This document shows positions 43,685 through 54,200 of a stretch of 64,000 bases of DNA, piece after piece. The notes below the pieces were generated by a model. The model saw nothing but the letters and a program-made list of their open reading frames with translations. It made no database searches and had not been told where the DNA came from. Position 1 is the first letter of the stretch, and each line of letters opens with the position of its first letter. The DNA comes from Butyrivibrio sp. LB2008 (GTDB lineage: Bacteria; Bacillota; Clostridia; Lachnospirales; Lachnospiraceae), in NCBI RefSeq assembly GCF_000621565.1, contig NZ_KK211306.1:149886-213885 (forward strand), in the 5' to 3' direction. A program made the translations under genes and the position numbers.

Positions 43685-43713
43685 ATTTTAATCAAACTCG
43701 CAAAAAACGTCAA
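43685..43713 (-). promoter_or_regulatory. Promoter of the FliM-motif gene
   Basis: On the minus strand TTGACG (43713-43708) and TAAAAT (43690-43685) are 17 bp apart, with a leader of about 60 nt before the ATG at 43616. Confidence 0.75.
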
Positions 43714-43741
43714 ATAACTTTTTTATAAACTTTTTTCAGTA

Positions 43742-45694
43742 TTATTTTTCCCTTATCAGCCCGCTTTCATAGGCTGCAAGAAGCTCTTTAAGATCTTCAA
43801 TCTGCCCGATCAGCGTTTTTCCTATATCCGTATCTTTTACAAGTATGCGCTTCTTGGTCGTTTCCGTAATACGAATTGTCGGTGTATTCTCCTGCCCCTT
43901 TACAAACGGCTTATGCGCCGCAAGAGCAAGGTGATTCGAATTATAGATAAGCGTATATCCGGCAATTCCGGTCTGTTCATGATAGGCTTTGGAAAGTCCT
44001 CCGTCAATAATGTAGAGCTTCCCGTTTGCCTTAACAGGGCTCTCGCCCTTCTTGGTCTTAACCGGAACATGTCCGTTTATTATATGCGCCCACTCGGGAT
44101 CAAGACCGAATTCCTTCAGAATCTTATCGGCATAAAGCTCCTCCGCAGAATATTTATAGTACGGATTATAGTTCTCCACACATAATTCTTTGTAATCTTT
44201 GAGGAAAAGATGTTCAAATGTAGTTATCTTGTCTTTTCCAAAAAGAGGCGACTTCGGCCCGCACCACAGATACCACATAAAATCAATTGCATCCTGTTTT
44301 TTCTCCCTGTCATCTCTGATGTCGAGGAAAAAAGCATCGTGAATCCTGGAATTAAGGTAGTCCATAAGTTTCTTGCCGCAAAAACTTCCGTCAGAAGTTG
44401 TCATACATGCAAAATTTCCATCCTCCTCCATGGGAATGCATCCGTGATAAAGAAGATTGTTGTTTATCGTCCTGTACAGCGATCCGTGTGAATAAAGAAA
44501 CTGAACATGCTTTCTAAGGAGCTTTGAATGCATAAAACTGAGCTTTAATGTATGCACAAGTTCCTCTTCTTCAGGCGTAAGCTCATAAGGAGCCTTAGGA
44601 TTGATCGTCGGAAAATTCGTATCGCTTAATCTGTATTTTTTTCCAAGAATGTCTATCTCGCCTTTTTCGTAGTCAATTCGGTCAAGAAGAAGCCTGTCTT
44701 CGAGCTTGTACTCAGGATGACGTTTTATCAGCCCGCCTTCAAGCTTTAGCTGGATAATACTTATCGCTTTGCACATCTTTGCCGCAAGATCGGGATTTAC
44801 GCAGTCGTACTCGGTCTTATCAAGGAGATGCGGCCTGAAATTTTCACACGGATCTTCTCCGTAAACTTCCGCCGCAAACATGGAAAGCGGCCTTAAGTTT
44901 ATTCCGTAGCCGTCTTCAAGCGCATCAAAAGAATTATAGCTTGTTCCTATTCGCAAAACATTGGCTATACACGCCGTATTTCCACACGCAGCCCCCATCC
45001 AGTCGATATCATGATTGCCCCATTGAATGTCAACATCATGAAAATTCATGATTTCTTCCATTACAAGATCCGGCCTTGGTCCACGGTCAAAAATGTCCCC
45101 TATAATATGAAGCGAATCAATCGTAAGGTTTTGAATCAGCTCACAAAGCGCGATTATAAATTCATCTGCCGACTCAATCTCGATTATTCCGTTTATAATT
45201 TCATTGTAATAAGCCTTTTTATTGGAATCATTCATATCAAGATGCATCAATTCATCGATTGCATATGCATAATCGGGCGGCATCTTTTTTCTCACCTTTG
45301 ACCTTGTATACTTGGAACTTACGACCTTGCATATGGCAACAAGCCTGTTTATCGTAATCTTCTGACCGTCATGAAGCTGCTTGATAGTGATATTCTCATC
45401 ATGTCTCTTTTTTTCAATTGTTTCAGTCGGATAATATATCAGATTGGCAAGCTCAAGCTGATCATCTTCGGACATCATATTCCCGAAAGTCTCTTCTATC
45501 TTGGCTCGTATAATACCTGATGAACTTCGTAAAAGATGCGAGAAACTCTCATACTCCCCGTGAATATCAGAAAAAAAATATTCCGTCCCCTTTGGGAGTG
45601 CGCAGATTGCCCGCAAATTGATAATCTCAGCGCCGGCTTTCCTTGATGTGGGAAACTCTTTGCTGAGAAGTCTAAGATATTCGATATCTCTCAT
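43742..45694 (-). CDS. fbp: Fructose-1,6-bisphosphatase, class III
   Basis: 650 residues, the length of Firmicute class III enzymes. Metallophosphatase motifs are clear: FFSDIHGEYESF, IIGDIFDRGPRPD, QWGNHDIDWMGA and, near the end, INGHVPVKTKKGESP with IIDGGLSKAYH. It removes the 1-phosphate from fructose bisphosphate for gluconeogenesis and is normally needed on non-sugar substrates. GGAAGGAGAG precedes the ATG. It stands alone. Confidence 0.97.
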   Translation of the reverse strand: MRDIEYLRLLSKEFPTSRKAGAEIINLRAICALPKGTEYFFSDIHGEYESFSHLLRSSSGIIRAKIEETFGNMMSEDDQLELANLIYYPTETIEKKRHDENITIKQLHDGQKITINRLVAICKVVSSKYTRSKVRKKMPPDYAYAIDELMHLDMNDSNKKAYYNEIINGIIEIESADEFIIALCELIQNLTIDSLHIIGDIFDRGPRPDLVMEEIMNFHDVDIQWGNHDIDWMGAACGNTACIANVLRIGTSYNSFDALEDGYGINLRPLSMFAAEVYGEDPCENFRPHLLDKTEYDCVNPDLAAKMCKAISIIQLKLEGGLIKRHPEYKLEDRLLLDRIDYEKGEIDILGKKYRLSDTNFPTINPKAPYELTPEEEELVHTLKLSFMHSKLLRKHVQFLYSHGSLYRTINNNLLYHGCIPMEEDGNFACMTTSDGSFCGKKLMDYLNSRIHDAFFLDIRDDREKKQDAIDFMWYLWCGPKSPLFGKDKITTFEHLFLKDYKELCVENYNPYYKYSAEELYADKILKEFGLDPEWAHIINGHVPVKTKKGESPVKANGKLYIIDGGLSKAYHEQTGIAGYTLIYNSNHLALAAHKPFVKGQENTPTIRITETTKKRILVKDTDIGKTLIGQIEDLKELLAAYESGLIREK

Positions 45695-45831
45695 TCTCTC
45701 TCCTTCCGGTTTAATCGCGTTACCTTTAACTAATCTATCACATTGAATAAAAAGAGAACTTGAGCAAAATCAAGAAAATAAGAGTTTGAATTATGAAGGA
45801 TCAAGGGACGAAAACATTTCTATTATTAATT

Positions 45832-46461
45832 TCATTTTGAGCTTTTGCATATATCCCTTAAGCAGCAGTTTGCACAGTCGGGTCTTCTGGCGATGCATAC
45901 CGCTCTGCCGTGAAGGACAAAGCGATGGCAGAGGTCATTGCCTTCTTCGGGTGGAATGATCTTCCAAAGTTCTTTCTCAACCTTGGCAGGTTCTTTTATG
46001 TTGTCGACAAGGCCAATGAGATTGGAAAGTCTGATACAATGCGTGTCCGTAACGATAGCGGGCTGTCCAAAAACGTCGCCCATTATAAGATTCGCACTCT
46101 TTCTTCCAACCCCGGGGAGCGCAAGGAGTTCTTTCATATTATCAGGAACATTGCCGCCGTACTTTTCGTTTATGGCCTTCATGCATGCAGAAATGTCTCT
46201 TGCTTTGGAATTGCCGAGTCCGCAGGGACGGATTATCTTTTCAATTTCCTCTACGGGAGCCTCTGCAAGTGCCTTCACTGTCGGATATTTTTCAATTAAA
46301 ACAGGAGTGATCATGTCAACCCTTGCATCCGTACACTGCGCCGCAAGTCTCACACTTACAAGAAGTTGCCAGGCTTTGTCATAGGCAAGAGTACATTTTG
46401 CCTCGGGATATTCTTTTTTTAACCTCGAGATCACCTCGAGAGCAAGCTTTTTCTTCGTCAT
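45832..46461 (-). CDS. nth: Endonuclease III
   Basis: 209 residues. The helix-hairpin-helix reads LLALPGVGRKSANLIM with the catalytic Lys in GRKSA, the catalytic Asp follows in IVTDTHCIRLSN, and the iron-sulfur loop is CIARRPDCANCCLRDIC (C-x6-C-x2-C-x5-C). It removes oxidised pyrimidines and nicks the abasic site. Monocistronic; the ribosome site is weak. Confidence 0.97.
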   Translation of the reverse strand: MTKKKLALEVISRLKKEYPEAKCTLAYDKAWQLLVSVRLAAQCTDARVDMITPVLIEKYPTVKALAEAPVEEIEKIIRPCGLGNSKARDISACMKAINEKYGGNVPDNMKELLALPGVGRKSANLIMGDVFGQPAIVTDTHCIRLSNLIGLVDNIKEPAKVEKELWKIIPPEEGNDLCHRFVLHGRAVCIARRPDCANCCLRDICKSSK

Positions 46462-46563
46462 AATTTACATATTATCATTCTTTTCTTGTTTTTTTTCAAT
46501 AGATATATTATTCTAGCATTTGGTGATTTTTTTATTAATAGTTAGTTAAGGATTTATTATTAA

Positions 46564-49500
46564 ATGAAACAACAGTATACCGCGTATATTACATATGAGC
46601 ATTCAGAGCTCAACAACAAAATTTCAGAGATGATTGAAATGAAGCTGAAATACTATCCTATTCCAAAAAAGCTTCTAAACGACTCTGATACAAAAAAAAT
46701 AGAAAAAATATTCAGATATCCGATTGAGCCACCTATAAACAATACGGCTCTCGATAATATCAACAATGCGATATTAACTTCAAATTACATGATAGTTGTC
46801 TGCTCGCCCGAAACAGCCAAATCGGACAGGATCACACAGGAAATAAAGCTCTTTTTACAGGATCATACTATAGAACACATTTTAGCCGTCATTTCAGACG
46901 GAGAAACCTGTGATGCGATTCCCGAAATCCTTAAGAGCAAGAAGATCATAAGAAAAAACAGTAACGGAAGCTATGAAACAGTGCATGAACCACATCAGCC
47001 TATAACATTTGATTTCAGGGCAAGCAATAAGAGCGCTGTACGCAAGGAACTTCCAAGGCTCCTTGCAACAATTACCGGCTGTTCCTACGAAGGGCTTGTA
47101 CAAAAAAGACAGTTCAAGCAACAGCTAATATACTTTTCCATCGCAGCGTTCTGCACTATCGCACTATTTGCAGGATTCGCAAACTATATGATAAAAAGCA
47201 GACAGCAGGTACAGGAAAAATATATCAAATCTCTTGAAGACAGATCTCAGCTCCTTGCAAACGGATCGGATAAAAAACTTGCCAATAGCGAGCGCTTCCC
47301 GGCAATACAACTTGCTCTCGAAGCTCTTCCAAGCGAAAGCAATCCCGACTGCCCGGTTACTCCCGAGGCAGAACGGGCAATTACAAGGGCTTCACTTGCA
47401 TATGTTTCCAATTCATCCGCAAAACGCAGTTCCGTGTGGAATTACAAAGTTCCTCAGACCGCAGTACAGTATTATGAAGTATCAGGTGACGGAAAGTATC
47501 TTGCAGCAACAGATCTCGGACGCAACATTATGATCTGGGACACTGAGACTCACAAAAATACTTTTTCGCTATCCGCTGCAGATTATTCCGGTATATCTTT
47601 TATCCCAAATAATATGCTTCTTTTGACCGGAGCAAATGAGCTTTGCTGTGTGGATGCACAGACCGGAAAGACACTGTGGAACATATTTCCTCAGGAAAAC
47701 GAGACCTACGACAGTGAGAATATAATCGTCTCGGGAAAGACTTTCCTTGTTCCGAACACTCAGGGAACAGTGTACGTCTTTTCAGCAACAGACGGAAAAT
47801 TAACAGCAACATATAAGCCTGCCTTTGAATCTGAAGAAGTACCGACACCCGAAAAGTATATTGCATCTCCTTCCGATGAAAGATTTGCATATATTGCGAC
47901 ACTCTCTTCTCCTAAGGATACGCTTGTTTTGTTTGATCCACAGGAAAATACAACCAAATCCGTAACCCTTGATACTCTTGGCGAGTATAACACCGGAGAT
48001 TACATCTCAGATGTCTTTTGGCAGGATGAAAAAAATATATACATAAAGATTTACATAGCAGAAACAACGAAGAACTCAAAGAAGTACGGCAAGACCATTC
48101 AGACAGAAAATCACAGCGACATCGTATGCTTAACTACCGATGATCTTAGAACAAATTGGAAATACGATTTTTCATACACCACAGTCCCCTACAACTCAGA
48201 ACTTATCAGTATTCCGGCAAAAAATATTGTTTATGTATATGAAGGAAATATGTTCAGACTTCTGGACTATGAAACCGGCGAGGTCATAGGCAGCTATGAT
48301 CTGAACTCGTCTATTATCAACATGCACATGTCAGGATGTATGCCCGATCCAGTGCTTGTAACAAGCAGCGGCTGTGTATCTCAGATACAATCTTCCGCAA
48401 AAGCAAATTATATGGAATCAGAGCGATTTTTCCCGGATAATATTGACCGTTCCGCGGAGAAAAACGGCTTTTTTGTACATATAAAAGACAGTGATGAGAT
48501 CATTCAGTTCAAAGATAATGTATATGATTCAAACCTCAAGGCATTTGAGAACTGCCCCGATTTCTATATGATAAATCCTTCAAACACATTTGTTTCAGGA
48601 AATACCGCTGTTGTTCTAAGCAAAGAAAAAGGGACAGAATACGCATCAATCTTCGATGCGACCACCAAGAAATTTATCACCAAGACTGAACTTGGATACA
48701 GTGAGGCTTGCAGATATGAAATTCTGGATGTATACGAAGACAAGATATTCGTTTCTCTTTTGTCTGCATCCAAGAAAAACACGATAACCGCGATAGATGT
48801 AAAAACCGGGGACAAGAAAGACTACGCCGTTTCCACCGGAGATTCCCCTCTCTCGGATTCAAAGATCTATTTTGACCACGGTGCAATAGCATACAAGAAG
48901 GAACAGAATGACCAGGTTTTCATTGAAGTATACGAACTTTCAACTGAGAAAAAAAATCGTTATCTCATACCTTCTGAAATTGTCGCATATGATAACCTAC
49001 AATTTGACTATTCCGGAGGTATAATTTATTTGTCGGGTCAAAATGTCGATTACATTATTACGCTCAACGGACAAAGTGCCAAGAAGGTTCAACTTCCCGA
49101 AAAATGGGGAAAGACAACAATGATGAGCCTCATTTCGGACGAACAGAGAATCGTCATAGCAAACGGATCATCTATTTTGGTAAAAGATTATTCGGCAAAT
49201 ACTCTTTATGAGATAAAATGTCCGGACCTTGAGCCTTACTGCGCTTCGATCTATGCACCCGAAGATCCTGCCGAAAAGAAAATCCTTCTGATTCCTTACG
49301 ATCAGGGCTTTTTGTACAGATATGACGCAGAGACCGGAGAATATCTCGGACAATCGGAACTGACCGTTGATCACACAGGGCTTACTTTACATAATATAAA
49401 ATTTGATTATTATAAAGATAGTGGACTTTTATACATACAACAAGGCACAACACTCAATATTTTAAATACAGGCAGATGGCTTGAGCTTACTGCTATCAAG

Positions 49501-49683
49501 TCCTGCTTTGGATATAACAGCGAATCCGATACCTTTATAGTTTCATTTTACGATGAGAATAAGTTCAATAAACTTGGTTTTTTCAAGCACTATACACTTG
49601 AAGAACTCATCCAAAAGGGTAAAAATATAATAGGGGACATCGAAATGAGCGATGAAATGAAAGCAGAATACGGAATAGACTAA
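46564..49683 (+). CDS. TIR domain-transmembrane-beta-propeller protein
   Basis: 1039 residues: a cytoplasmic TIR domain (1-175), one membrane segment (about 188-210), and a large outer region with PQQ/WD40-like repeats (for example NIMIWDTETH, CVDAQTGKTLWNI, YVFSATDGKLTATY, RLLDYETGEVIGSYD, YRYDAETGEYLGQS). The TIR part begins YTAYITYEHSELN and has VVCSPETAKSDRITQEI, where Glu93 takes the place of the NADase glutamate; the Trp usual four residues before it is Arg. I know this TIR-propeller layout from Lachnospiraceae. It may sense outside ligands and signal through NAD cleavage or assembly. Two bases separate it from the DHH gene. Confidence 0.88.
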   Translation: MKQQYTAYITYEHSELNNKISEMIEMKLKYYPIPKKLLNDSDTKKIEKIFRYPIEPPINNTALDNINNAILTSNYMIVVCSPETAKSDRITQEIKLFLQDHTIEHILAVISDGETCDAIPEILKSKKIIRKNSNGSYETVHEPHQPITFDFRASNKSAVRKELPRLLATITGCSYEGLVQKRQFKQQLIYFSIAAFCTIALFAGFANYMIKSRQQVQEKYIKSLEDRSQLLANGSDKKLANSERFPAIQLALEALPSESNPDCPVTPEAERAITRASLAYVSNSSAKRSSVWNYKVPQTAVQYYEVSGDGKYLAATDLGRNIMIWDTETHKNTFSLSAADYSGISFIPNNMLLLTGANELCCVDAQTGKTLWNIFPQENETYDSENIIVSGKTFLVPNTQGTVYVFSATDGKLTATYKPAFESEEVPTPEKYIASPSDERFAYIATLSSPKDTLVLFDPQENTTKSVTLDTLGEYNTGDYISDVFWQDEKNIYIKIYIAETTKNSKKYGKTIQTENHSDIVCLTTDDLRTNWKYDFSYTTVPYNSELISIPAKNIVYVYEGNMFRLLDYETGEVIGSYDLNSSIINMHMSGCMPDPVLVTSSGCVSQIQSSAKANYMESERFFPDNIDRSAEKNGFFVHIKDSDEIIQFKDNVYDSNLKAFENCPDFYMINPSNTFVSGNTAVVLSKEKGTEYASIFDATTKKFITKTELGYSEACRYEILDVYEDKIFVSLLSASKKNTITAIDVKTGDKKDYAVSTGDSPLSDSKIYFDHGAIAYKKEQNDQVFIEVYELSTEKKNRYLIPSEIVAYDNLQFDYSGGIIYLSGQNVDYIITLNGQSAKKVQLPEKWGKTTMMSLISDEQRIVIANGSSILVKDYSANTLYEIKCPDLEPYCASIYAPEDPAEKKILLIPYDQGFLYRYDAETGEYLGQSELTVDHTGLTLHNIKFDYYKDSGLLYIQQGTTLNILNTGRWLELTAIKSCFGYNSESDTFIVSFYDENKFNKLGFFKHYTLEELIQKGKNIIGDIEMSDEMKAEYGID

Positions 49684-49685
49684 TT

Positions 49686-51200
49686 ATGAGATTGAACGAA
49701 CTCCTGAAATACAATGATATTGTCATACAGTGTCATGACAATCCGGATGCCGACGCACTGGCATCCGGATATGGTTTGTGGTGGTATTTTAAAAACAACA
49801 ACAAAAAAGTAAGGCTGATATACCGCGGCAAAAATATGATCAGGAAAAGTAATCTTACAATCATGCTGGACAAGCTAAATATACCGGTCAGCTATGAACC
49901 CGATTTTGCCGATGTTCCGGAACTCCTCGTAACCGTAGATTGTCAATACGGACAGAGGAATGTCACAAAGACACCTGCAAAGCACATAGCCATAATTGAC
50001 CATCACCAGATAATTGATGACTTTCCCGAACATTCCGAAGTAAAAAACGGTATAGGAAGTGCCTCTACGATTATCTGGGATCTGCTCAAAAAGGAAGGCC
50101 TTGACGTAAACGACGAGCCGCTCCTTGCAACAGCTCTTTACTACGGTCTTTATACAGACACAAACAAGTTTTCCGAAATCTCCCACCCGCTTGATAAGGA
50201 TATGCAGGACGAGCTTGTTATTAACAGAAGCATCATTGTGGAGATGAGTAATTCAAACATTTCCCTTGACGAGCTCAAGGTAACAGGAAATGCGATACTG
50301 AACTACGAATATTTCAGCGATCACAAATATCTGATAATAAAATCGGAGCCCTGCGATCCCAACATACTCGGAGTAATGAGTGACTTCTCACTCGAAACCG
50401 CAGGTGTGGACGTGTGCCTTAGCTATTATATAAGTCAGAGTGAAGTAAAGTTTTCTGTCAGAAGCTGCATAAAAGAAGTTCATGCAAATGAGCTTGCCGC
50501 TTTTCTTGCAAAAGGAATAGGCGGTGGCGGCGGTCACATATACAAAGCCGGCGGAACACTTCGTCCCGAGAAGCTTATGCATCTTTTCCCTTTGCAGACC
50601 GATGAACAGTATGTGAATTTTTCCACCAATATACTTCACGAACGTATGGAAAGATACTTTGATACATACGAGATAATCTATGCAAAAGAAATGACGCTTG
50701 ATGCAAGCGAGATGAAAAAATATTCAAAGACAACTCAAGAGCTTGGTTATGTAAAGCTTGACGATATCTTCCCTGACAATACAGAGATAACGATAAGAAC
50801 ATTGGATGGCGATATGGATGTCCTCATAGACACCACAACCTATCTGATGATAGGTCTTGCAGGTGAAGTTTATCCCATTACGGAAAACGAACTCAGAAAC
50901 TCCTACAAGACTCTGGACAAGCCGTTTGACAAGACTTTCGAATATGCTCCGAGCATAAGAAACACTGCGACCGGCAAAAAGAAAAAAGTAATGTCTTTCG
51001 CTAAGACCGCGATCAGCGTCGGCAAAACAAAAATATATGCAAAACCTCTCACCAAAAAAGTCAAGCTCTTCACCGCTTTGAATGAAGAGCGCTACTACAC
51101 CGGTGAGATTGGCGATTATATCGCCTTTAGAGAAGACGACCCGCACGATATCAGTATTATCCAGGCCGATCTCTTCCCCATCCTTTATCACGAAGTATAA
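49686..51200 (+). CDS. DHH/DHHA1 phosphoesterase with extra C-terminal domain
   Basis: 504 residues. The catalytic motifs are complete: HDNPDADALASG (I), VTVDCQ (II), IIDHHQIID (III), YYGLYTDTNKF (IV), and DHHA1 GIGGGGGHIYKAGG. This fold covers NrnA-type oligonucleases and cyclic-dinucleotide or pAp phosphatases. From about residue 400 a further domain ends GEIGDYIAFREDDPHDISII, which resembles PGDYG proteins. Length exceeds plain NrnA (about 320). It shares a transcript with the TIR gene, so it may remove or make a nucleotide signal for it. Confidence 0.9.
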   Translation: MRLNELLKYNDIVIQCHDNPDADALASGYGLWWYFKNNNKKVRLIYRGKNMIRKSNLTIMLDKLNIPVSYEPDFADVPELLVTVDCQYGQRNVTKTPAKHIAIIDHHQIIDDFPEHSEVKNGIGSASTIIWDLLKKEGLDVNDEPLLATALYYGLYTDTNKFSEISHPLDKDMQDELVINRSIIVEMSNSNISLDELKVTGNAILNYEYFSDHKYLIIKSEPCDPNILGVMSDFSLETAGVDVCLSYYISQSEVKFSVRSCIKEVHANELAAFLAKGIGGGGGHIYKAGGTLRPEKLMHLFPLQTDEQYVNFSTNILHERMERYFDTYEIIYAKEMTLDASEMKKYSKTTQELGYVKLDDIFPDNTEITIRTLDGDMDVLIDTTTYLMIGLAGEVYPITENELRNSYKTLDKPFDKTFEYAPSIRNTATGKKKKVMSFAKTAISVGKTKIYAKPLTKKVKLFTALNEERYYTGEIGDYIAFREDDPHDISIIQADLFPILYHEV

Positions 51201-51202
51201 AG

Positions 51203-51236
51203 AAGACGCAACCATTTATTGTTATGGTTGCGTCTT
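51203..51236 (+). terminator. Terminator of the TIR-DHH operon
   Basis: AAGACGCAACCAT and ATGGTTGCGTCTT, a 13-bp perfect stem with an eight-base loop, followed by GATTTTTATTTATT. It starts three bases past the DHH stop and may also serve the convergent SNF2 gene. Confidence 0.92.
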
Positions 51237-51248
51237 GATTTTTATTTA

Positions 51249-54200
51249 TTATCCGAGAAGCTCGAGGAGCTCTTCCTTGGTAAGAGTCGGATTACTCATA
51301 TTACCTGTATTGAGTAGCTTGTCTGCAAGCTCTTTTTTCCTGTTCTGAAGCGTGATTATACGCTCTTCTATAGTATTCTCCATAATAAGACGATATACGG
51401 TCACGACATTTTTTTGCCCGATCCTGTGAGCTCTGTCGGTCGCCTGATTCATGGCGGCTATGTTCCACCAGTGGTCGAAATGAATTACGATATCGGCACT
51501 GGTAAGATTTAATCCCGTTCCGCCCGCCTTTAAGGATATGCAAAATACCGATGTGTCATCTTCCTGGAAGGCATCGACAAGCTTTATCCTGTCTTCCTTT
51601 CTGGTCGCACCCGTAAGAAGATAATGTGATATTCCGGCATCTGTAAGTTCTTTGGTTATCCTGTCGAGCATTGATGTAAACTGTGAGAATAAAAGAATCT
51701 TATGCCCGCTTTCCGATGCACTCTTTATCATCTCAATCAGAAGCTCTGTCTTGGCACTTCCGCCCGTATAATTGTCATAAACAAGGCCGGGATCGCAGCA
51801 CAACTGCCTTAATCTTGTAAGTTCCGAAAGGATTACGATCCTGTCTTTTCCGAAGGACTCCTCATCGGTTCCCTCGACCATAAGCTTAACTCTCTGCAGA
51901 TGCGCATCATAAAGTTCTCTCTGCGAGCTGTTCATAGGAGCATAGATATTCTCCTCCAGCTTGTCGGGAAGATCTTTTAACACATCGCTTTTAAGCCTTC
52001 TTAGCACAAAAGGCGCGATCATCTTTCTGAGCATCTCAGTCGAAACTTCATCCTGTTCAGAAACAACGGGAATTTCAATATTGTTGCGGAACTGCTTGTA
52101 ACCAAAAAGATACCCCGGCATACAGAAATCAAATATGCTCCAAAGTTCACTAAGCCTGTTCTCTATAGGTGTTCCCGTAAGCGCCATCTTAAATGCCGCA
52201 TTTATGCTCTTTACAGCTTTGGCGACCAGCGTCCCGGGATTTTTTATAAACTGTGCTTCATCAATTACGCAGCACTCAAAATTCAGATACTTATAAAGTT
52301 CAATATCTCTTCGCAAAAGATCGTAAGACGTTATGATGACATCGGTGTTCTCGCTGTCGATCTCGGAAGTCACCCTCACTCTGTCAGGCTTTATGCCAAC
52401 GGCAACTTCACAGTTAAGGGCCGGCGTAAATTTCTTTATTTCATGCTGCCAGTTATAAACAAGTGACGCCGGGCACACTATAAGACTGCATCTGTTCTTT
52501 CTGCCCTCTTTTATCGCACATTCTTTGGTACTTAAAAGATATGCAAGAACCTGAATAGTCTTACCAAGTCCCATATCATCGGCAAGTATGCCGCCAAATC
52601 CGTTATGCGAAAGAGCTTTTAGCCAGAAAAATCCTGTTTTCTGGTAGTCTCTTAAAATACCGTCAAGACTCTCCGGAATCTCAAACTGCTCATCAGAAGG
52701 ATCTGCAAATCCCGATACAAAATCTTTAAAACTCTTGCTCATTCCAAGCGAAGGACTAATCTCATCGCTGTATTTCTCTGCAATATCATTTATGAAAAGA
52801 GCTCTGTACCTCGGAACCGAAGCATGTCCCTCGACGATCTGCCCCGGCGTGATACCAAGTCCCTCCTTAAGCGCAAAGAGCATCTTGGCATCTTCACTTG
52901 CAACGCTTACTACTTCACCGCTCTTTAGCTTATAATACTTTCTCTTTTTGTCATACTGGCTCAGTATCTCATTAAGTTCACCCGGTGAAAGCGTCTCCGG
53001 CACCATCGAAAGTTCGAGAAGATCCGAAACAACAGAAACTCCCAGAGTTACTTTCAGGCTCTTTTCGATATTTACAGATTTTATCGCATCAGAAACAAAG
53101 ACATCTCCTATAGTTGAAAGATATTCCGTCTTTTCCGCGATAAAGACATATAGCTTATCGTCCATATATGAATCCGCGACAAGCACCAGCTCTTTACTCT
53201 GCGGATCGAGCCTGTCGAAAAAAGGACTTATCAGTTTCGCTGTCTTGTTCTCAAGGTAGAAATTTCTTTTTACCTCGGTCATCTGCTCATCATTAAATCT
53301 TTCATTGTCGGAAGAAAAAATATCAAAGCTTTCCTTCATTCCGTTTATGCTCTCATACGTCGCCTTCACCTTGCAGGTAATGGTCATGTCATTAGGCATA
53401 TCGATATATATTTCAAATTTAGGAATATCAGGCGAGTATTTTGAAGGTTCAAACCCGTCTGTGCTCACATTAAAGAACTCATCTATCACACGGAAAAGAC
53501 CTTCCGAAAAAAGAGGCAGATCTTTTTCTGCAATAAACAGCTCATTTTCGGTTCTTCTGGCTGCAAGAAACTTTAGCACGGGAATGATCTCCGCGCAGTC
53601 GCTTCTTGGAATCACGTGAAGCTTTCTCTTTCGCTCAAAATAAATATTTGAATATCCCTCAAACATAGTAAATGAGCCGGATTCAAAGACAACTCCAAAA
53701 TTCTTTTTTTCTATATGAAGATCGATATCGGGAAATACGGGAACAATCTCAAGAAGGCGCTCTTCTGTATATTTTGCCCTAAAATCCGAATTGAGAAAAT
53801 AAGTCTCGCTTACAGCTTTAAAAAACTCATCAATCTCATTTCCGCAAAGCTCAATACTTTTGCTGCGTCCCCTTGAATGTGAATAGATCTGATACGGATC
53901 GCCTGCCTTTTTTCCTCTGTAATAGTCAAAAAGGAAATTTATGATTTTCTGAGAATCGGCAGAAAAAGCCGACATATCGTGAGTAAACTCAAGATGCTTG
54001 CCATAGCTTAAGAAACTGTGATTTTCTATAGCATCAAGGAGCTCCGAAATATCCTTAAGAACATAGCTGTGTCCGCCCTTTTCGGATCTGATACAAAAAG
54101 ATACCACAAGCTTTTCTCTATTAAGCACAGCATGCGGCTCCAAAACCGCAAGAGATGTATCTTTGTATAAAAGAGGCACCTCACTCTCGGGTGCATACGC

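Noticed and set aside
45910..46384. Two plus-strand frames of 129 and 148 codons over nth
   Set aside because: Shadows of the endonuclease III gene, which carries complete catalytic and iron-sulfur motifs.
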